Part shown: piece after piece, positions 1 through 11,544 of the stretch
Layout of the letters: every line of letters begins with the position of its first letter
Numbering within the stretch: the stretch's first letter is position 1
From: Xanthoparmelia taractica
Lineage: Eukaryota > Ascomycota > Lecanoromycetes > Lecanorales > Parmeliaceae
DNA length: 64,000 nucleotides
Direction of reading: 5' to 3'
NCBI GenBank assembly: GCA_033085395.1
Contig: JANQBS010000031.1
Location: 62,001-126,000 of the forward strand
Notes under the pieces: model-generated
Database searches by the model: none
Told to the model about the DNA's origin: nothing
The model's input: only the letters and a program-made list of their open reading frames with translations
Made by a program: the position numbers and the translations under genes

Positions 1-146
1 CCATACTCTGTAGCGTCCGAGGGAGCTTTACCATTGGGCAGCGGCGAAGGAACCGAAGGGGACCTGCCCTTAGCAGCTAAGGCATATGTCAAGGTAAGAG
101 TTGTTTGCCCCAGGTCTCCGGAGGACTTCTGCGCTGTCGCCGCCAT
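1..146 (-). CDS. 5' end of an unidentified gene (partial, runs off the left edge)
   Basis: A reading frame opens at an ATG at 146 on the minus strand and stays open for 48 codons to the window edge. The visible N-terminus is MAATAQKSSGDLGQ, then a Thr/Leu-rich stretch, then YALAAKGRSPSVPSPLP. It is low-complexity and rich in Ser, Pro and Ala, with no signal peptide or membrane segment. A YAxAAKG motif near the N-terminus is something I associate with fungal La-domain (LARP/Sro9-like) RNA-binding proteins, but no domain is visible in this fragment, so that is only a guess. About 1.4 kb upstream holds no other supported gene and may include a long 5' leader. Confidence 0.5.
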   Translation of the reverse strand, partial: MAATAQKSSGDLGQTTLTLTYALAAKGRSPSVPSPLPNGKAPSDATEY

Positions 147-1544
147 CTTGTCAATGGAAGATCGTTGTTGATGATCGGTTATCTGAGTTTCTGCCGGCAT
201 GGCAATTTGCAGTGACTTGATGAAGGTTCGTTGCCGTATGGTGTTGATCGAGTTTTCAGACTCCACCTCTCTCAACAACGTCGTGGAACTACCGCCGCCC
301 ACACCTTTCTCCACCTGGACCTACCAGCCAGAAGAGCTTGCACCACTCTGTAAATATGATGCTTGTACTGTGAGGTTTTCAAATGGGAGATTGACAGCGT
401 TGATGAAAGTTGAATGTTGTAAGATGCAGATCAGTTTTGAATTTTGATGCCGGAAAATGCAATAAATGGCTTCCGTGCGGCTTTTTCTGAATACCAGCTT
501 TTTGACCTCAGTGGAAATCGAGAGGGAGTTTCTTGGCAGTATAGTAAGGTCTCTTGAACAAGAAGCGAGAGGATTTGCGGTACTTTCGTAGGCTTTTTGT
601 GAGAGGAGGCCTCGGAGAAATCTTAGTCCTCTCAAGCGAACCACAATATGGCAATTCCTTAGATTGAGACCACCAGCCAGAGGTATCGTTGCAAAGGATT
701 GCCAGAAGCTGAAGCCTAGTAGTAGTAATGCCAACCACCGGGTGTTGTAGACCAAATCAATTCCGACTGTGTGTTTTTCAGGTGAAGAGTCTAAACCGAG
801 GCGAAAGTGAAACCGAGGATGGGGACTGTCACTGCGGTTAGCCTACAATCGCTTGACATAAGATGAGATTGGCTTTGTGAAAGGCTCTTGATGAAAGGCT
901 CTTAACTCTTTAGACTTACTTGTCAGACTGTGTCCAGGGATGGGAAGATATTCACGAGGTAGGACTTGCTCGTCACCCGGAAGCACCGTTGTGCGGATCA
1001 CCTCCAACCCGTGAGCCTTAGCCGCACAAACTCGACCGGACTGTAGCAGACAAGCAAGACTCTCTGCAGATTCTGTAGAGAGTGCCCCAAGATACTTGGT
1101 CGGTGGAAGTAAGCCGGCTAGTACCAGAAAATTGAAGCGGTGGTACAAGTAGTGGACAGAGCTGAGGTAGGCGGCCTAGAAGATTTTTGAGAGGGAAAAA
1201 GGACTAGGCAAAGTTCTGAAGTGCGGGCCAAGAATCCATGACGGAAATCCACATCTTTTTGCCCGAGCTCCTTATGCAAACTACGTATATTGCTAAAGAC
1301 TTTCTTTTGCCTGCAATCTTCGAAATTCGTTGCTTATGTTTAATCAGCAATTTCATTGGGTACTCTATGCCAATCATGAAGCGTTCAACCGGCTTTTCCT
1401 ATCGATCCGCACTTCTTTTAGGCAGCGGATATCATCAGCTATGGAAGGGTTATAGATAGAATTATATGCCATGCAGATGACAGTGGTGGCCATGATGACT
1501 GCTCCATCTGCCAGATATGAACCAGTTTGCTCGCTGTGCCCGCT
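147..1544. other. intergenic, no supported gene
   Basis: Short frames occur on both strands (for example 321-755 and 843-1148, minus) but they overlap each other, lack recognisable domains and show no convincing splice pairs. The stretch lies between the 5' end of the left-edge gene and the 3' end of GPN1, so promoter, 5' leader and 3' UTR sequence are expected here. Confidence 0.6.
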
Positions 1545-2845
1545 TCATCCCATTTGGGTTGTCCGTAGATATCTGGTGAAGCTATGCTCGTCGGAAGCCC
1601 CTCCTGAAGAAGCTGCCTGGGCGGTAGGTGCCATTGCCTGCTTGTAACGCTTCGCAAGTTCGTCGTTCATGTGGGCCCCATTTTCTGCTCCGTCCTCATC
1701 GGTTCCATCCTCATCTGGCTCAAGCATTTGTGCCTCAGTTTCGGACTCTGAGCTGTCCTCCAGATCGCTTAAGGTGTCAACATGATGTCTTTGGGCAGCC
1801 TTTCCCTCCTTTGACCCAACCGGTGTGTTGCTTGAATCGGAAACATTCATATCCTTCATCATCCTCCCAAGATTTTTCTCTCTCTTGCCTGCCTTTTCTT
1901 CTTGCCTCTCCTTTCGTCGCTTTTCAAGCTCTGGTTTGTAGTCCCTCTCATACTCTTCCGCTTTCTCTCCGACTGCCGAAAAGAAATCGTCAATACCTTT
2001 TCCCGTCATGGAACTGACTCCCACGACACTTAAATGCCGATAGAACTCCTCAAGCATCAGACTCATACTGTTCAGTAGAGATCCCATATAGCCACTGCCT
2101 CCCCCAAACCCTCCACCACCCTCCACCCCACCAAAGCTTCCACTATCCTCTTCTTGCTTCAGAGCTGCTTGAAAGGCTTCGAAATCTGTCATCCACTCCT
2201 TCGCAAAATCGGCGTCCTTGACATCCGTTTTGTTAAATACTAGAATCATTGGTAACTTCGTCTTGTAAAGTATACTGCAAGCATAAAGCATATTACTCAT
2301 AAAAGTGCTTGTCGAGCTTGTCCGGGGGGTATCAATGATGTATGCAACGACTGTAGGAAACGATGACGCGAGAGACTCAAGAAGAATACTTCCAGAAGCA
2401 CTCCACATAAAAACCTCGATCTGGCCTGGGGTATCGACGATGATGTTCTTAATGGGCTTGGCCTTTGGAGTCTCCGGACTTGGAGCCGCGCGCTTCTCTA
2501 ATATGTTGATGATCTGGTCTATCTTTGTTGCAAATATATTCATCGATGTGACAATCCCCCCATTAGGTCCTAGATTGTACTCCCGCATAACTTCTTTGTA
2601 ATTGAGAGAGTCCCGTATGTCGATATTGCTCTCGAATGGAACATTGCGGACAGCAGGATCTAGGTTTATGACATAAGGCGGCTCACGCTTTGAGTGTAAA
2701 TAGGAATTGATTCTTTGCATGAAAGTCGTTTTACCGGACCCTGTACAGGTATGAGTGATTAGCTGAATTTAATGCATGGTGGACATTGAAGAAACTTGCC
2801 CGCCATGCCCACGCAAACGATAACCACAGGCGATGTGTGCTTCAT
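1545..2845 (-). CDS. NPA3: GPN-loop GTPase 1 (Npa3/XAB1 family)
   Basis: Two exons, 2845-2800 and 2740-1545, give 413 residues. The P-loop GMAGSGKT (residues 13-20) is split by a 59-nt intron whose donor is GCAAGT and acceptor CAG, so this is a GC-AG intron; the frame joins exactly. The family-defining Gly-Pro-Asn insertion (GPNGG, about 73-77) follows, then the DTPGQIE switch (G3) and the NKTD guanine-specificity motif (G4). The C-terminal third is charged, with Lys/Glu-rich and acidic Ser stretches typical of the fungal protein. GPN1/Npa3 acts in the cytosol with GPN3 in assembly and nuclear import of RNA polymerase II. The start at 2845 is the only ATG giving the short hydrophobic strand before the P-loop. 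It is divergent from the CWF19-like gene, about 185 bp away. Confidence 0.93.
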
Positions 2846-3030
2846 AGTAAATATTTGCGTTGCTGGTCCCTTTCTCTTGTGAGATTCCTTAGAGGTGATA
2901 GGCAGGTGGGCTGTGAGAGTTCACTCCAATGGTTCGAGGTGTTTTATTTCACCTTGCGGGACAGCGGATGTAATTCCGCGCGTGCATAACTTCTTATCGG
3001 AATCCATATTCTCTCACGAACATCGACTTC

Positions 3031-5230
3031 ATGACTATGACTCTTGAAGACTTTGAAAAGTCACTAGCCGAAGGCAGGAACGAGCAAGAGAAGACAAAAA
3101 CTAGCGGTGGACTTGAGGGAAGCAGAAAACATCACCGGCATCACAGGAAGCACTACGAAGATGGAGATGATCATCACAGGCACAAGAGAAGAAGGCGTTC
3201 CACTAACAGAGATGAGAACCACCAGTCTCACGGCAGTCGCAAAGTATCACTAGGATACAGGGGAGAGCGTTTGGAAAACGAGACCTTTCAAGGCAAAGGC
3301 GAGGGCAGAACCAAGGATCCAGCTACTTGGAGCCCCCGCAAGAATGACGGTCACCTCCCAACTTCAGATTCAGCGGGCGAGATGAAGAGAGACTCTTGGA
3401 TGGAGCAACCTTCTGAATTAGATATCGTTTACACCCAAAAGGTTGTCAAGAAACCATCGGAGCCAAAAACATCACAACCGTCAAAGGTGGACTTTGAGCT
3501 CAAAATCCACGAAAACGAGTTGAATAAGCATCATCTACAAAATCTAGCCGATGGTAAGGATGTCCCTGAAGGTGTCACGGAGGAGCCCGCGCAACACGAG
3601 GTCGACTACATATTTGGTGATGCAGGGGCTCAGTGGCGGATGAGCAAGCTAAACCGTGTCTACGAACAGGCAGAAGAGACCGGGAAAAGTATAGATGAGA
3701 TGGCGGGAAAACATTTCGGGGATCTAAAAGCGTTCGACGATGCTAGAGAAGAGCAGATCGAGCTCGAAAGGAGGGACACCTACGGCGAAGGCTATGTGGG
3801 AAAAGAGAAGCCAAGTGGTGAGCTTTTTGAGGAGCGAAAGGTGAACATGGGTCTACGGAACAAGGCTTCTCTATCAGAGCATGATGAGCCGGACATGCAT
3901 GACTTTCCTCATGCTGTCGATTCACAGAAGCCAGCTGCAACGACGGTGCCAATGGACCAAACAGCGCTGAATAGGCTCAAGGCACAGATGATGAAAGCCA
4001 AAGTCCGAGGTTTATCCAACGCTGCTGTACTGGAAGCTGGGTACAACAACGCGGTGGCTACGTTTGCTAGCAGCAAACAACCCGACGTAATTGTGCTTGG
4101 TGCCATGGATAATAGGATGTTAGCTGGGTCGCGTGAAGGCGAAGTGAAAAGGACCGACAACAAGCGGGGCCGTGAAAGGGGCCTAGTAGAAGAGAATGAA
4201 GACATGAGCATCTCAGACATGGTCCGGCAAGAGCGACGATCGCGCCATCAGGCTGGTGGAGACGGACAGCGTTTCGCAGAGAGAATAGCCAAAGATGCCA
4301 AGTTCGACGTATGTAACTCTTCCCCAGAAAGTAGATTTTACTAATTTTCGCTTAGAATAATTTGGAGTACATGGACGAGAACGCCAACAAGCTCGCCAAG
4401 CGAGTTCAGAAGTCGGAAATCGATCTCAAGAACACCGCAATATCCGATTTTCAGCGGATGAACCGCATTTTAGACAATTGCCCTCTTTGTCATCACGAAG
4501 ATACAAACACGGCTCCAGTTGCGCCAATTGTGTCTCTAGCCACTAGAGTCTACCTTACTCTTCCTACAGAGCCCGAAATTAGCGAGGGCGGAGCATCCAT
4601 CATACCTGTGCAACATCGGGGCAATCTCCTAGAGTGTGATGATGATGAATGGGAAGAGATCAGAGTACGTCAACAAGGGATTTCTCGGGTTTGAAAAAGT
4701 TTACTAATTGTTTTTAGAACTTCATGAAGAGTGTTACCCGAATGTATCATGACCAAGGAAGAGATGTCATTTTCTACGAGAATGCCGCAGCACCACAGCG
4801 AAAGAAGCACGCCGGCATGGAAGTCGTACCGCTACCGTACAGCCTTGGGGAGACCGCTCCAGCGTTCTTCAGGGAGGCAATCCTCACATCTGATGAGGAG
4901 TGGACGCAACACAAGAAGATCATCGACACGCTTTCTAAAGCCAAGCAAGGTCAGGGCAAAACAGCTTTTCGACGGACGCTAGCCAAGGAGATGCCGTACT
5001 TCCATGTGTGGTTCGAAATAGATGGTGGAATTGGTCACATTGTCGAAGATGCTAATCGATGGCCAAAGGGTGATCTTTTTGCCAGGGAGGTTATAGGTGG
5101 CATGCTCGATGTAGCTCCAGACATCATTAAGAGACAAGGCCGGTGGAACAGAGGTGGAGATGAGAGGGTCGAAGGTTTTAGGAAACGATGGAGGAGGTTC
5201 GACTGGACGAGAGTCCTGACGGATTCATGA
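3031..5230 (+). CDS. CWF19-like splicing/debranching factor (CwfJ domains)
   Basis: Three exons, 3031-4308, 4356-4664 and 4718-5230, give 699 residues; both introns (47 and 53 nt) are GT-AG with a TTTACTAAT branch site. The N-terminal half is hydrophilic, with a His/Arg/Lys-rich region around residues 30-60. The second exon carries the CwfJ zinc-binding start (NCPLCHHE), followed by L-ATRVYL-LPT. The third has YFHVWFEIDGG, typical of the C-terminal CwfJ region (HIT-like fold). CWF19 proteins associate with late spliceosomes and lariat-debranching enzyme; the length and domain order fit the CWF19L2/Cwf19 type. The start could also be the second Met two codons downstream. The gene shares a promoter region with GPN1. 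Confidence 0.92.
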
Positions 5231-6363
5231 TTTCCACCAACAGAACCGGCCTTTGAGATGAATCTCACACCACCAATGTCAACGACTACAATGTTATCAA
5301 CAACAAGACTATCGGGCATATCATAAATCGAGCCAAGCAGTCAAAGCAGCAAGGCGCCTGCTCCTGACACTGAGCTCGGCAATTGGCCTGGTATTTACAA
5401 GGGATCGCTCCGAAAACAAGGATAGCCGGACTCCGGTTCGTAAACATTGGAAGAGTGGACAAAATGTGCACCGACATCTGGAACCATGTCTCAAAGATGG
5501 ATCATTAGGGTGAAAATCACAATCCCGGCAAGCAGAAGGAGCAATCACTCCAGCCGGCACACCCTTAGAGTCCACATCCATGGCGTGGGCATATGTGTAC
5601 CGTTCATCGATTATCGTTCGAAAAGGAGACTTTCAACTGTTTAGGTTGGGGCTTACGGGGCAAAGCGTCGATTAGAGGCTCTCTTCCTTCGTCCGAATAC
5701 TCTTCGTCTCTTCTAGCTCCCTCTCTCCTCCCCTGTAACTCTGGAAGCGAGATTGATGTGATAGGCGGATTGGCCGAGAGTCATTGCCCTGACTTGTGCT
5801 TTGACGATTTTGATAGATTGACGGCGCTCTGTGCTTCCGATATCCTCGCCAACCCGTAAACGTAATGTATCAGTCGTATTCTGGAGCCCGGCGTTGTCAA
5901 TTTTGTATTCTACGTGAGACACGTAAGTTTAAAACTCCTGTAATCTCCAGAGAAGACACTTCTGGGGGCCTTCAAGTTTCGATATCATTTTTCATGTACA
6001 ACCAGTTCGTAGGTGAAATTTGACCGAGGCGGACTGTATTCTGCAGCTCTGACTACATGTTGAGCCGCTCTTTGCATCCGAGGCTTCGGTATCGTGTTAT
6101 ATACTTATTCGAATTCATGGAACATGTGATTCAGCTTTATAGCATGCAAAGCAAATGTAGATGAGAGGATGGAATTCACGGAATTTTAGATGAAGAGCGT
6201 GGGTGCCGCTAAAACTCACCTTGGCCGCCGACTACCATTCCTCAAGGGCTTGAAAACAATTCCTCCCTAGCTGCGCGCAGTGTCCGCCTTGACAATACGC
6301 CTACGGATACCTGGCCTTCTTGACAACCCCCACGCTTTTTGTCACAGGACCTGGCCACAGGTC
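5231..6363. other. intergenic, no supported gene
   Basis: This 1.1-kb stretch lies between the CWF19-like stop and the Zn2Cys6 factor. Frames of 60-90 codons on both strands show no domain and no homology that I recognise. The last part, upstream of 6364, is presumably the promoter and leader of the transcription factor. Confidence 0.6.
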
Positions 6364-8363
6364 ATGTCACAGCAGAGTGACACCGCGCAGTCCTATCAAC
6401 CGAGCTCATATCCCGGCTACTCAGCACCCAATATGGCTGCTCAGTTCAATTATCCTCCACCTGAAGGGCAAGGGCAAGCTAAATCTCCCCCTGGAGCGAA
6501 CATGGCTCATCCTAATATCAGCTTGCCTCCGATTCGATCGATTGATGGCATATCGCAGCCACAGCATCAGCAGTCGCAACAGGGCGGACAAGCTCCTCCT
6601 ATGAGCTCCGCGATGCCGCCAAATATGGGCCATTACTACGGACAAGGCCAATATCCACCCTCTACCTCCGATCCAAACGCTCCTGTTCGATACCCTATAC
6701 CGCCAGATAGCAGGCAAATGTCCGGCGGACGACACAAGAAAGAGATCAAGCGGAGGACAAAGACTGGGTGTCTGACTTGTCGCAAGCGCCGCATCAAGGT
6801 ATGTAAACAGCAACTCAAAGGTTTTGCAGCGTAACGACGAATTGAAACTTTCTTCGCAATGCCGAATGTAGTTGTCTGCGTTTAATATTTACCGAGTTCC
6901 TTGGGGCGACCGGGTAGTAGCGACCGTGTCAAGCGAGCGTGGGCTGCTTCACTCTCGTGTTCACCGTCTCTATGAAGGAGTTGGATTTGAAGTTTCACAC
7001 TCAACGACACAATTATACTTGAGACTCCGCTGACGTTGGGATTGAACTCAAATAGTGTGATGAGACTCATCCAGCTTGCCGAAATTGTCAGAAGAGCAAA
7101 CGTGATTGTTTAGGCTACGACCCAATCTTCAAATCGCAACCAGGGCCAACAGCTATCCAGCCTGCACTTGGCGGTGCGTCCTCTACACAACCTACCAACC
7201 CATCACCTTACCCGCCACCTCCTCAAGGCTACGTGCACGCAGGCTCTCACGGCTACGGTCCACCAGGGACAGATTCAGAAACATCTACAGTCCAACCTTA
7301 CGACTACGGTGCTGCTATAGACCCAGCTCTGGAAGGGGGAGCACTACCAATGCAAGACAGCAAGGAGGCCCTAGGTACTGGCACTCCGTATCCATTGGCC
7401 ACCTCGGATCAGCATGGTCATCGAGGTAAGTCTCATCAACCCCGAGCCTTATGATCTTGCATTCGGCATTGTCATCTTTGCTCACATAAGGTTATAGCGA
7501 AACGAACAAAGATTGAAGAGCTCCTCTGTATAAGAGGGGTGACACCTCCTCCACCTGCACCACCAACTACAATATCGGCTGCTACACGCGAAGAGATCAA
7601 ACACATATGGATCACCGTTTATGCACCCGGCATAGACAAGTTCTTGGAAACGAAGTGGTTTGGACTGAGGGGCTTGACATACCTTATGCAAAATAATCGG
7701 CTATGCGACCAGTTCCAAACACTCATTCAACGATACGCTATAGACCAGACGCACCCTAGCTACTATCAGAATTGGGGAGTCACACAGAGCCTCGAGGCGA
7801 CAGTGGTCTGGGCAATGATAGGAATGTGCCGACAAGTTGCAAGCAATTCGCCAGTTGATGAACAAGATGCCAAAGACGGAGTTCATGATGCCGCTAAGAG
7901 AATGGAAATTTTCGAAAACCTTGTAACCGGAGAATATCTTGATTCCTCCTCAGCACCTTCACAGGTGCCTGAAGAGAGCAATGGTACAGCTCTGAACGAT
8001 CAGCTGAAAACCCGTGAGCGCGACTTCTGGCGTCACGTCCACACCTTCCTCACTATTCGAGATGACGAGGCCAGCTCTGCCAAGGAAATCGACGACACGC
8101 TTACGAGCTGCCGCGGCCTCCTAGACAGCCGTGAGAACAGAGATGTCATCTACTCCGTGATGGTTGCTCGACATGTCGGAGCTCGTATATCTGAGTTTCC
8201 GGAAAACTTGCAGCAGCCTGCAAACAATGACGAGGATAATGCGAGGGCAAAAGTTTTTGTGGCGAAGAAGTTCATCGAGGATGAGTCCAACGGCAAGGGG
8301 ACTAATCAGGTCGTTCAAAGACTTTGTGGTATGGCTCATAGAAGCTGGAGCATCAGGCGCTAG
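6364..8363 (+). CDS. Zn2Cys6 (fungal C6) transcription factor
   Basis: Three exons, 6364-6798, 7056-7425 and 7498-8363, give 556 residues. The N-terminal 130 residues are Gln/Pro/Ser-rich and disordered. A basic stretch (KKEIKRRTKTG) leads into the binuclear zinc cluster, where the six Cys have spacing C-x2-C-x6-C-x6-C-x2-C-x6-C. The 257-nt first intron falls exactly between the RRIK of the first half and the third Cys. A further Pro/Tyr-rich linker is followed by an alpha-helical C-terminal region without a clear fungal-specific middle homology motif. It should be a nuclear sequence-specific DNA-binding regulator; targets cannot be read from sequence. I chose the ATG at 6364 because upstream in-frame codons lack an ATG. 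Confidence 0.87.
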
Positions 8364-10212
8364 AGGAGTCATATGAAACAGCATAAGAAGCCGGAATCTC
8401 CGTTGCTTTTTGGGGACCACGGGGTATTACACCTCTCACAAAGGTGAAGTCTTACGGGCATCAGAACCCACGCATTTGACGACTACAGAGGAAGTCGCAC
8501 ATGACGTTGATCCTTTTGAAAGGCGGCTACGGTCATGGCATACTTTGTTTTTTCGGTTCTTAGAAAGGGTTAACCCGACAAGCTTACGGGCTTCAGCTCG
8601 AGCGTGTACAATACAGCGATACCACTATGCATCATTAGCAATGCGGGAGGAGAGCCCCTCTTGATAATCATAGCAATTTCACAGAAGCCCCTTTCCTTTT
8701 ATGACGCTGTGGCAGTCGCAGTCGAGTCTTCGCTGAGATTCGCAGACCTTTCGTCCACCTTTTCGCAGTTGCGCTCGTCGACTTTGCTATTTCGGCCATC
8801 ATTATTTGGTCTCTTGTGGAAATGCAAAGCATTAAATTCGCAGTAGGTCACCCTAAAGCTTCAAGACTCGTGTCTATCTTGCAACTTTCAATAGTCAGTC
8901 TTATCGCCATCAAAACCCCGCCGCGCATACAGAAGCAGTCGGCACTAGGTGAGCTCGCGGAAAGAGCTATTTTCTGACCATGCTTGGATACCTTGCACAA
9001 CTTCATCACCCGTGTCCGGACACTGGAAACAGATCAAGCAATATTCACCTAGATCTTGGCTGCGGTGAGTCCTATCCTGCCGCACTTCTTTCGAGTTTGT
9101 AGGTCAGCTCGCAATGACTGTCTCGCTATGGGCAAGCTTCGTGGGTTCCTGACTCCCTTTGTGGCCGATGATGATCAAAATAGCATTTTCGGTCCTTACA
9201 CGAGCGAATGGCCTGTATTCTTTGGGCTAGCCCACAGGAACAGGCATGAACGGTTAATGTTATGTTGCTTTCGAAAATACCGCTACTTCTGGCGTTGCGT
9301 GCCGGGAGAGTGTCCGAGACGCTCGGAGGGCTGGATCTGACATTAATGTCATTGGCGACTTTCATTCCTCAGAGGTCCTAGTGATTCCAGTGGTCCCAGC
9401 GTGACTTACAATCAACGTAATCATGCGTTCGCGGATCGTCAGCCTGGCACCTTTGTAAAAAGCGTCTCTGTTTTTGGACGACTAAGCTTTTCTTTGGATG
9501 AAAGGCTTTGCCATCCGAGATTCTGGTCTTGGTTCCAATTCGGAGTGCACCGAGGATTGGCTCGACTGTTTCAGTAACGCTACTGCTGGTCCAAAGCACG
9601 GCCATGACACTCATGCATTGCACGGACTTGGCTTAAGCTACCCCACTAACAATCCAGTGCGCCACACGGACCGACTTTCGGTCCCAGCGCCGAGGGACAG
9701 ACTGATCCTTTCGTTCATAGCGCCAGACATCGTCCCTAGGCGCTTAGCTATTCTTCCACATTAAGGAACGCTTATTCGCAATGCAACTGCATTTTCTCTA
9801 AGCGTGCCTTGTACCTGTCAAGAAGTACGATTTGAGTCGGCGCGGGTATCAGTGCAGTGTAGCGGGCTATGAGTAGTTTGTATATGGGCAGCTACAAAGC
9901 TATCGTAAAGATAAACAGGAGCAGTGTATCGGATACTAAGCTTAGTAGGTAGGATTCTGATAGAGCATTAGTCAAGGTAGCTGATAGTTGGCAAGGTGAT
10001 GATTGTGTCTTTAGGTCAGTCCCTCCTTTAGAAGATAGTGATAGCAGATGATAGATATGATAAGGAAAAAGGTCGGTCATCCACTGGTAGGGCGTAAACC
10101 CCAGGGCTTTAGCCCTCAGAAAGTTTACATGCGAGTCGCGATACGCCGAGATTTTGTATGTTGATTGATCTCTCTTGTAGATACCTTATATTCCTCCTTG
10201 TACCAAATTGAA
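8364..10212. other. intergenic, no supported gene
   Basis: The stretch holds 3' sequence of the transcription factor, then about 1.5 kb without a frame longer than about 95 codons and without a recognisable motif. The final 130 bp before 10213 are the promoter and leader of the dehydrogenase gene. Confidence 0.55.
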
Positions 10213-11544
10213 ATGACGTCCAGCACTACGTCCAAGCCCAAGGTGCTCTTGCTTGGAAACATTGAACAGTAGGTTTCCATACTCGCCACTTGTCCGCCAC
10301 ATCCAATTTATCTTGCAAGCCTGTAGAGATCTAGACTGACCAAAGAATTTTTAGTCAGTCCGCCAAAGAGTCTTTCAATTCCCTTTCCTCAATTGCAGAA
10401 CTCGTCACCCCGAAGTCCGATAACCCTTCAGACTTCCTACAAGAATGCCGCAGCGGCGCTTTCAATGGCGTACGAGCAGCCTACAGGACGTTCAATAGCG
10501 TCAGTATCACCGGACGGATTGAGCGCGAGGTGTGCGAGGAGTTAGGAAAAGCAGGCTTGAGGTTCCTGGCGCACAATGGTGGGTGAGAGGTTGGTGTTTA
10601 TCAAACAGGGCCGTCCAGTCCCACTCCTATGATGACACTTTCTTTCTCCACCAGGCGCAGGATACGACCAATGCAATATTCCTGACTGCACCAAAGCGGG
10701 TATTCACGTGTCTAATGTCCCCACGGCCGTAGATGCAGCAACTGCTGATACCGCTCTCTTCCTCATGCTTGGTGCTCTTCGATTGTTCGCTTCTCCTCTT
10801 ATGAATCTGCGTAAGGGCGAGTTTCGCGGGAAAACTCCACCGCCTCTCGGACATGATCCTGAGGGCAAGGTGGTGGGTATTGTTGGTATGGGAGGAATAG
10901 GAAGGGATTTCAAAAAGAAGGTGGAAGCGCTGGGAGTGAAGGTGCAATATCACAACAGAAGCAGGTTAAGTGATGAGATGAGTGGAGGAGCGAAGTATGT
11001 GGGGTTTGAGGAGCTTTTAGGGACGAGTGATGTGATAAGTTTGAATGTGCCTCTAAATGTAAGTTGCCGCGAGAGGCTACTCTTCACTTTTTTCTTTACT
11101 CTCCCTGAGGCAATCCGTCCTCCTCTGCTGACTTATAGTCACTTCAGAAATCAACCCATCACATGTTATCAACACCGCAGTTCTCGAAGATGAAAGATGG
11201 AGTTGTAATAGTCAACACTGCTCGCGGTGCCGTCATTGACGAGGCCGCTCTTGTCAAAGCGCTTGGTGATGGCAAAGTCTTCTCTGCTGGCTTGGACGTT
11301 TACGAGGAAGAGCCAAAGGTACACCAAGGACTAGTGAACAACCCCCATGTGATGCTGCTACCCCACATGGGGACGTGGACTGTGAGTGTACCGCCAGGAT
11401 TACACATGATATGCTGACGTATGAAAGTATGAAACGCAAGCAAGGATGGAGCACTTCGTTGTTGACAATGTCAGAAGTGCGCTTGAAACTGGGAAATTAA
11501 AGAATCCAGTCCCTGAACAGAAGGACATGCCTCTGGAAGATTAG
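10213..11544 (+). CDS. D-isomer-specific 2-hydroxyacid dehydrogenase (glyoxylate/hydroxypyruvate reductase type)
   Basis: Five exons, 10213-10268, 10355-10578, 10655-11058, 11148-11381 and 11428-11544, give 344 residues with all junctions in frame. The Rossmann nucleotide-binding motif appears as GIVGMGGIGRDF in the middle. The catalytic triad is visible: Arg in NTARGAVID, Glu in the EEEP segment, His in LPHMGTWT. The last motif is typical of fungal glyoxylate reductase-like members. Known members reduce glyoxylate or hydroxypyruvate with NAD(P)H in cytosol or mitochondria; no clear targeting peptide is seen here. The Arg-Ser after the second beta strand of the nucleotide fold (HNRSR) suggests NADPH preference, by inference. 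The length matches the family. Confidence 0.92.

Noticed and set aside
321..1148. Minus-strand frames of 101-144 codons left of GPN1
   Set aside because: They overlap one another in different frames, have no domain, and lack homology features; likely chance frames in leader sequence.
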